This document shows positions 6,176 through 11,528 of a DNA stretch of 11,528 nt, in pieces; position 1 is the first letter of the stretch; the number at the start of each line of letters is the position of its first letter. The notes under the pieces were generated by a model. That model ran no database searches and had not been told where the DNA came from. It worked only from the letters and a program-made list of their open reading frames with translations. Position numbers and translations under genes: made by a program. The stretch is from an uncultured Prevotella sp. (GTDB taxonomy: Bacteria; Bacteroidota; Bacteroidia; Bacteroidales; Bacteroidaceae). Location of the stretch: the NCBI GenBank assembly GCA_905202125.1, contig CAJKQX010000071.1:1-11528 (forward strand). Reading direction: 5' to 3'.

Positions 6176-8731
6176 ATGAAAGTTAAATCAGATTATGCCA
6201 ATGCTCCTCAGTGGAAAGAGTTGACAATCAAGTCGCGACTTCCTGAAGAGCTTAAGTGTTTGGATGAACTCGCACACAATATGTGGTGGGCCTGGAATTA
6301 CGAAGCACGTGATTTATGGAAGAGTCTTGACGAAGACCTCTACGAAGAGGTTGGACATAACCCTGTGCTCTTGCTGGAGCGACTCAGCTACGATCGCAAG
6401 GAAGCCATCGTCAAGGACAAGACCATCATGGCGAATGTGAAGAAAGTGTACAGCGCGTTCCGTAAGTACATGGACGTGAAGCCGGACAGCAAACGTCCGT
6501 CCGTGGCTTATTTCTGCATGGAATACGGATTGAACCAGGTCCTCAAGATTTATTCAGGTGGTCTCGGTATGTTGGCCGGCGACTATCTGAAAGAGGCTTC
6601 GGACAGCAATGTGGACATGTGTGCCATCGGTTTCCTTTATCGTTTCGGCTATTTCACACAGTCGCTGAGCATGGACGGACAGCAGATTGCCAAATATGAC
6701 GCACAGAACTTTGATTCTCTCCCCATAGAGCGCGAACTCGATGAGAACGGCAACCCCGTGATCGTGGACGTGCCCTATATGAACTATCAGGTGCATGCTT
6801 ACATCTGGAGAGTGAACGTGGGACGAATCAAACTGTATTTGCTCGATACCGACAACGAGATGAACTCGGAGTTTGACAAACCTATCACCCACTCTCTTTA
6901 TGGCGGCGACAATGAGAATCGTCTCAAACAAGAGATTCTCCTCGGTATCGGCGGTATGCTGACTCTGAAGAAACTCGGCATCACAAAGGATGTATATCAT
7001 TGCAACGAGGGTCATGCTGCACTGTGCAACCTTCAGCGTCTGTGCGATTACATCAAAGGCGGACTGACATTCAATCAGGCAATGGAGCTCGTACGCGCAT
7101 CCTCTCTTTATACCGTTCACACTCCTGTGCCGGCCGGTCACGACTATTTTGACGAGGCCCTCTTCGGCAAGTACATGGGCGGCTATCCCTCGATGTTAGG
7201 CATCACATGGGATGAGTTCATCGGCATGGGACGTATCAATCCCGACAACCACTCGGAGCGTTTCTGCATGTCTACATTCGCATGCAACACCTGTCAGGAA
7301 ATCAACGGTGTGAGCAAGCTCCACGGATGGGTGAGCCAGAAGATGTTCGCTCCTATCTGGAACGGATACTATCCCGAGGAAAACCACGTGGGATATGTCA
7401 CCAACGGTGTACATTTCCCCACATGGACAGCAACGGAATGGCGTAAGCTCTATGCTAAATATTTCGATAAGAACCACATGTCCGACCAGAGCAACGAGAG
7501 CATCTGGCATGCCATATACAACGTTCCGGACGAGGAAATCTGGCAGACACGTATGGCACTGAAACAGAAACTCGTGGACTATATCCGCAAGAAATTCTCT
7601 GAACGCTGGCTCAAGAATCAGGGTGACCCGGCACGTGTGGTATCACTGCTCGAGAGCATCAACCCCAACGCGCTGATGATCGGTTTCTGCCGTCGTTTCG
7701 CCACATACAAACGCGCGCACCTCTTGTTCACCGACATCGACCGTCTGGCCAAGATCGTGAACAACCCCGAGCGTCCGGTATTGTTCCTCTTCTCGGGTAA
7801 GGCTCACCCGGCCGATGGCGCAGGACAGGGCCTCATCAAGAGAATATTCGAGATAAGCCAGCGTCCAGAGTTCCTGGGAAAGATCATCTTCCTTGAGGAT
7901 TACGACATGCAGCTGGCCCGCCGCCTTGTTTCGGGTGTGGACATCTGGATGAACACTCCCACTCGTCCGCTCGAAGCTTCGGGTACATCAGGCGAGAAAG
8001 CCGAGATGAACGGTGTGGTCAACCTCTCCGTACTTGACGGATGGTGGGTTGAAGGTTATCGCAAGGGTGCAGGATGGGCATTGCCTCAGGAGCGCACCTA
8101 TCAGAACCAGGGCCATCAGGACCAGCTCGATGCCGCTACGATATACAGTCTGCTCGAGAACGACATCGCTCCGCTCTACTACAACCGCAACGAGAAAGGT
8201 TACAGCGAAGGATGGATCAAGACCATCAAGAACTCTATCGCAACAATCGCGCCTCACTACACCATGAAGCGTCAGCTTGACGACTACTATGACAAGTTCT
8301 ATTTCAAACTGGCCGAGCAGTTCAAGAAGGTTTCTGCCAACGACAACTATCTGGCTAAAGAACTGGCACAGTGGAAAGAGACAGTGGCCGAGCGCTGGGA
8401 TGCCATCCATGTGGTATCAAAGGACGACTCAGCTCTCAATTTCGCAGAGACCGGTAAGAAATGCACCGTGCGCTATGTCATCGACGAGCAGGGTCTGAAC
8501 GACGCCGTAGGACTGGAGTACGTGACCTTGAAGAACGACAAGAACGGCGAAGAGCGCATCTTCAACGTACGCGAGTTCAAGATGGTAGGACACGAGGGTA
8601 ACAACTATACATTCGAGGCTGAATTCGAACCGGACGTAGCAGGATCGTTCAAGGCCTGTGTACGTATGTTCCCGAAGAACAAGAATCTCGTGAACCGTCA
8701 GTCATTCTGCTACGTGAAGTGGCTTGACTAA
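6176..8731 (+). CDS. glgP: alpha-glucan (glycogen) phosphorylase, family GT35
   Basis: This PLP enzyme releases glucose 1-phosphate from the non-reducing ends of glycogen or maltodextrin using phosphate. The 851-residue product belongs to the short bacterial/archaeal phosphorylase group (Thermotoga AgpA-like). An N-terminal DUF3417-type region at about 20-115 contains LPEELKCLDELAHNMWWAWN. The GT35 core has YSGGLGMLAGDYLKEASD (126-143), the basic segment GFCRRFATYKR (503-513) and EASGTSGEKAEMNG, in which Lys608 is the expected PLP lysine. The usual Met before this lysine is Glu here, which I believe is common in Bacteroidetes homologues. The last hundred residues or so look beta-rich and may form an appended domain. 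The gene is 20 bp after the synthase in one transcription unit and ends at a hairpin. No debranching or branching enzyme is nearby. Confidence 0.96.
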   Translation: MKVKSDYANAPQWKELTIKSRLPEELKCLDELAHNMWWAWNYEARDLWKSLDEDLYEEVGHNPVLLLERLSYDRKEAIVKDKTIMANVKKVYSAFRKYMDVKPDSKRPSVAYFCMEYGLNQVLKIYSGGLGMLAGDYLKEASDSNVDMCAIGFLYRFGYFTQSLSMDGQQIAKYDAQNFDSLPIERELDENGNPVIVDVPYMNYQVHAYIWRVNVGRIKLYLLDTDNEMNSEFDKPITHSLYGGDNENRLKQEILLGIGGMLTLKKLGITKDVYHCNEGHAALCNLQRLCDYIKGGLTFNQAMELVRASSLYTVHTPVPAGHDYFDEALFGKYMGGYPSMLGITWDEFIGMGRINPDNHSERFCMSTFACNTCQEINGVSKLHGWVSQKMFAPIWNGYYPEENHVGYVTNGVHFPTWTATEWRKLYAKYFDKNHMSDQSNESIWHAIYNVPDEEIWQTRMALKQKLVDYIRKKFSERWLKNQGDPARVVSLLESINPNALMIGFCRRFATYKRAHLLFTDIDRLAKIVNNPERPVLFLFSGKAHPADGAGQGLIKRIFEISQRPEFLGKIIFLEDYDMQLARRLVSGVDIWMNTPTRPLEASGTSGEKAEMNGVVNLSVLDGWWVEGYRKGAGWALPQERTYQNQGHQDQLDAATIYSLLENDIAPLYYNRNEKGYSEGWIKTIKNSIATIAPHYTMKRQLDDYYDKFYFKLAEQFKKVSANDNYLAKELAQWKETVAERWDAIHVVSKDDSALNFAETGKKCTVRYVIDEQGLNDAVGLEYVTLKNDKNGEERIFNVREFKMVGHEGNNYTFEAEFEPDVAGSFKACVRMFPKNKNLVNRQSFCYVKWLD

Positions 8732-8754
8732 TCGCCAGTTTCTTTATAGCTCAA

Positions 8755-8798
8755 TAAAAAGTGGCTGTATCGGCATTGCGTTTGATACAGCCACTTTT
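8755..8798. terminator. bidirectional terminator between glgP and mutS2
   Basis: AAAAGTGGCTGTATC (8757-8771) pairs perfectly over 15 bp with GATACAGCCACTTTT (8784-8798) around a 12-base loop. It ends in TTTT on the + strand and in a T-run of five on the - strand (complement of 8756-8760). It lies 23 bases after the glgP stop and 30 bases after the mutS2 stop, so it can serve both convergent genes. Confidence 0.88.
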
Positions 8799-8828
8799 GC
8801 GTATGATAGTAGTTTTTGCTATGATAGA

Positions 8829-11351
8829 TCAGAAATCCACCACCGTGATGCCGGCACCGCCAAACTGCACATGCTCGTCCTTATAGGATGTGATGTTGGG
8901 AACGGTAGACAGATACTGGCGTATGAGTTGGCGCAAGATGCCGTTGCCCTTGCCATGAAGTATGCGCACACGCGGCATGCCCACGAGTATGGCGTCGTCG
9001 ATGAAATACGACACGGCGTTCAGGGCTTCGTCCCCACGCATGCCGCGGACATCGAGATCCTGATGGAAATTCATCTTATGTTCATCTATGGTCTGACGTG
9101 TCTCACGGCTCACCACGATGGCAGCAGCCGTGCTTTTATTCTCTTTGACTTCCGCAAACTCGAGCTTGTCGACAGGCACTTTGGTGCGCATGCCGCCGAA
9201 GATGACTGTGGCCATCTTGCCATCGCACATGTCAATGATGCCGACGGATGTGAGTCCTCTCATCCTCACAGAGTCTCCCGTCGAGAGTTTGCGGGCTTTC
9301 GGCGTGGCTGAGGCGACCGACTTGACCGAACGCAGTTTCTCGGCAGCGGCAGCCTCTTTCACGGTCTTCTCGGCCTTATGCTTCATGTGTCGCTCCTTGC
9401 GCTCCTGTATCTGCTTCATCTTCTTGGCGATGAACTCATCGTTGGCTTTGACGTCGATTTCGCTCACATCATCCCTGAATGCGTTGAGCTCCTCGCGTAT
9501 CCTGCGCGTCTCTTCCTTCTCGGCCTGACATTCACGTATCTCACGTATGGTGTTCTCGATGTTACGGTTGCTCTGTCTGAGCAGTTCCTCGGCCTGTTCC
9601 TTAGCCTGACGTAGAATATCTTTCCGGCTTTTCTCCAGTTCCTTTATGTCGTTCTCGTATTTCTCGATGATTTTCTCGAGTTCCTTCTCACGCTGATGTA
9701 TGTTCTTGCGCTTGCCTTCCCAGTAACGTTTGTCACGCACGATATCCTGCAGATACTTGTCGCTCTGTATGTATTCCGAACCTACGATTTCACTTGCATC
9801 GTTGATCACCTCGTCGGGAATGCCCGTTTTGCGGGCTATCTCAATGGCAAACGAACTGCCTGGCTGACCGATGGCCAACTGAAAGAGGGCTTTCATCTCG
9901 TGGCGGTCGTAGAGCATGGCGGCATTGGCGATGCCCTCGTGGCTGTCTGCGAAATGTTTCAGATTCTGATAATGCGTGGTGATGATGCCGTAGGCATGCT
10001 TAAGACAAAACTGTTTCAGCACCGATTCGGCTATGGCTCCGCCAATCTGTGGCTCGGTGCCAGTGCCAAACTCGTCTATCAACAACAGTGTGTTGCTGTC
10101 GGCATGGCGCATCATATTCTTCATGTTCAGCAGATGGCTGGAATACGTACTTAAATCATTTTCAATGCTTTGCTCGTCGCCGATGTCGATCATGATATTA
10201 CGGAACAGCCCCAAAGTGGAATTCTCCCTGACGGGTATCGGCAGTCCGCATTGCAACATGTATTGCAGCAGACCGGCCGTCTTCAGGCAAACCGATTTGC
10301 CGCCGGCATTGGGACCGGAGATGATAAGAATATGTTTGTCACGCGTGAGCTGTATGTTGAGCGGCACGGTTTTCTTGTTTTGCTTGTCGAGTGACATGCG
10401 CAACAACGGATGTATGGCCTCCACCCAATCCATATGCGGATTATCGGTCGCCCTGAGGTCAGTAGAATGAAACATATTGGACAGTTCGGCTTTGGCACGA
10501 ATCATATCGATAATGGCCATAAATCGGTAGGATTCAAGAATATCGCCGATATGGGGGCGCACCACGGATGTTATCTCGATAAGAATGCGCACAATCTCGC
10601 GCCGCTCCTCTGCCTCAAGCTCACGTATGCGGTTGTTAGCCTCAACGGTCTCTGTGGGTTCGATATAAACTGTCTTGCCCGATGACGACTCATCGTGCAC
10701 GATACCTTTGATGCGCCTCTTCAATCCCGGCACGATGGGTATCACGAGGCGTCCGTCACGCATCGTGGGGGCTACATCTTTATCAATCAGTCCTTCGCTC
10801 TGGGCCGAGCGCAATATATTATATAATGTACGCGAGATGCTGCCTTCGGTGCGGGACAGCTCGCTGCGGATATCGGCAAGCTTTGCAGACGCATTGTCCT
10901 TGATACGGCCGAACTTGTCGAGAATTCGATCGATTTGTCTGATTAAATCAGGAAAAGTGACGATATTTTCCGACAACTGATAAAGATATGGATAACAAAC
11001 ACTACCGGAATCATCGTTCCGCCCAAGAAAACGGATAATGTCAGCAACCGTACCGAGCGATCGGCGCAGATCGAACAATTCATTCTCTTCCAAATGTGTG
11101 CCCTCCACACGTATGCGCGCCACCGACTCGCGCACGTCAAAGAAATAATCCGTTGGAAAATCTTCGGTCCCTTCTTGTATCTGTCTGAACTCGCGAACTT
11201 GCTCCAACCATCGGTTGACCGTCTCAAGATCTGACGAGTAAGCGATATTTCCAACCTCTTCCTTGCCCAAATTGCTAAGACAACGCTCACGGAGAAGCGT
11301 TCGCACTTCCGTAAAACCTATCTTGTTTTCAAAGTTATCTGGATAAATCAT
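8829..11351 (-). CDS. mutS2: MutS2 family ATPase with C-terminal Smr domain
   Basis: MutS2 proteins are DNA- or ribosome-associated ATPases. They suppress homologous recombination in Helicobacter and rescue collided ribosomes in Bacillus, and they are not part of mismatch repair. The 840-residue product is a little longer than the 785 of B. subtilis. It lacks the MutS mismatch-recognition domain and starts directly with the core/lever helices (about 1-330). The ATPase follows, with Walker A GPNAGGKS (346-353), Walker B LLLIDEFGTGTEP (422-434, Asp426-Glu427) and the TTH switch (458-460). A long charged coiled coil spans about 531-670, with a KOW-like beta segment at about 690-733. The Smr nuclease-type domain (765-840) carries LDVRG (766-770) and HGKGNGILR (799-807). 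All motifs are intact. The gene is convergent with glgP and divergent from tRNA-Ser. Confidence 0.96.
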   Translation of the reverse strand: MIYPDNFENKIGFTEVRTLLRERCLSNLGKEEVGNIAYSSDLETVNRWLEQVREFRQIQEGTEDFPTDYFFDVRESVARIRVEGTHLEENELFDLRRSLGTVADIIRFLGRNDDSGSVCYPYLYQLSENIVTFPDLIRQIDRILDKFGRIKDNASAKLADIRSELSRTEGSISRTLYNILRSAQSEGLIDKDVAPTMRDGRLVIPIVPGLKRRIKGIVHDESSSGKTVYIEPTETVEANNRIRELEAEERREIVRILIEITSVVRPHIGDILESYRFMAIIDMIRAKAELSNMFHSTDLRATDNPHMDWVEAIHPLLRMSLDKQNKKTVPLNIQLTRDKHILIISGPNAGGKSVCLKTAGLLQYMLQCGLPIPVRENSTLGLFRNIMIDIGDEQSIENDLSTYSSHLLNMKNMMRHADSNTLLLIDEFGTGTEPQIGGAIAESVLKQFCLKHAYGIITTHYQNLKHFADSHEGIANAAMLYDRHEMKALFQLAIGQPGSSFAIEIARKTGIPDEVINDASEIVGSEYIQSDKYLQDIVRDKRYWEGKRKNIHQREKELEKIIEKYENDIKELEKSRKDILRQAKEQAEELLRQSNRNIENTIREIRECQAEKEETRRIREELNAFRDDVSEIDVKANDEFIAKKMKQIQERKERHMKHKAEKTVKEAAAAEKLRSVKSVASATPKARKLSTGDSVRMRGLTSVGIIDMCDGKMATVIFGGMRTKVPVDKLEFAEVKENKSTAAAIVVSRETRQTIDEHKMNFHQDLDVRGMRGDEALNAVSYFIDDAILVGMPRVRILHGKGNGILRQLIRQYLSTVPNITSYKDEHVQFGGAGITVVDF

Positions 11352-11383
11352 AGTGCGAAATTACAGTAAATTATTTGAAAAAA

Positions 11384-11416
11384 CAAAAATAGGGCGGCAA
11401 AAACTTGCACGTTAAA
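11384..11416 (-). promoter_or_regulatory. candidate promoter of mutS2
   Basis: On the - strand TATTTTTG (complement of 11384-11391) is an exact TAnnTTTG, with TTTA (complement of 11413-11416) 21 bp upstream as an imperfect -33. It would start transcription near 11378. A competing reading uses TTTG (complement of 11384-11387) as -33 and TAATTTCG (complement of 11356-11363) as -7, again 20 bp apart, which would start almost on the ATG. The choice cannot be made from sequence alone. Confidence 0.4.
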
Positions 11417-11435
11417 AATAAATATCATACCTTTG
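11405..11435 (+). promoter_or_regulatory. promoter of tRNA-Ser
   Basis: TTG at 11405-11407 and TACCTTTG at 11428-11435 are spaced by 20 bp. The expected start near 11441 is about 36 bases before the tRNA. Its -33 region overlaps the possible -33 of the divergent mutS2 promoter. Confidence 0.85.
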
Positions 11436-11476
11436 CACTCGCTTTACAAAACATAGCATCTGATTATTAGATGTTT

Positions 11477-11528
11477 GGAGAGATGGTAGAGTGGTCGATT
11501 ACAACGGTCTTGAAAACCGTCGTACCGA
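11477..11528 (+). tRNA. tRNA-Ser (anticodon TGA), cut by the window end
   Basis: The 5' part shows the acceptor strand GGAGAGA (11477-11483), a class II D arm with stem GTA/TAC and loop containing GG, and anticodon stem ACGGT/ACCGT around CTTGAAA with anticodon TGA at 11511-11513, which reads UCA and related serine codons. The bases after 11520 begin the long variable arm expected of serine tRNA. The T arm and the 3' acceptor strand lie beyond the window. Confidence 0.92.

Noticed and set aside
8724..9311. A 195-codon + strand frame overlapping the end of mutS2
   Set aside because: It crosses the terminator hairpin and is antisense to the conserved Smr and KOW-like regions of MutS2.
1..11528. 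Mobile element, CRISPR array, prophage or defence system
   Set aside because: No transposase, integrase, direct repeat array, target duplication or defence gene was found; every long coding frame is a housekeeping gene.

Overview
The window reads as a chromosomal housekeeping segment of a Bacteroidales bacterium, most likely Prevotella or a close relative. Three observations support this. Five promoters have the Bacteroidetes form, a -7 box TAnnTTTG placed exactly 20 bp after a -33 TTG/TTTG. Translation starts are preceded by A/T-rich sequence rather than Shine-Dalgarno motifs. The gene families (PyrB/PyrI pair, GT3-type glycogen synthase, short glucan phosphorylase with an N-terminal DUF3417 region) are typical of that group. 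No mobile element, CRISPR array, phage gene or integrase is visible.

Layout. Positions 163-1608 hold pyrB and pyrI, the catalytic and regulatory chains of aspartate carbamoyltransferase (second step of pyrimidine synthesis). glyA (serine hydroxymethyltransferase) follows from its own promoter and ends at a strong hairpin. A 61-residue Cys-rich single-pass membrane protein of the FeoB-associated type comes next (3113-3298), with no feoB nearby. Two convergent tRNA genes follow, tRNA-Cys(GCA) on + and an initiator-type tRNA-Met(CAT) on -, each with a clear promoter and its own intrinsic terminator. A small exported protein of unknown function (3922-4350, -) is divergent from a two-gene glycogen operon: a GT3 glycogen synthase (4488-6155) and a GT35 alpha-glucan phosphorylase (6176-8731). 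A hairpin that can serve both directions separates the phosphorylase from convergent mutS2 (8829-11351, -). The window ends inside a tRNA-Ser(TGA) gene, divergent from mutS2.

How the genes work together. PyrB and PyrI form one allosteric enzyme. The glycogen synthase and phosphorylase are the making and breaking arms of one storage polymer, expressed from one promoter 20 bp apart. The others are independent housekeeping units.

I found no convincing undescribed system. The items most worth a second look are the initiator tRNA, which lacks a full set of three G-C pairs in its anticodon stem and has a T-stem mismatch; the orphan Cys-rich membrane peptide; the uncharacterised exported protein; and a hairpin core shared by two terminators.
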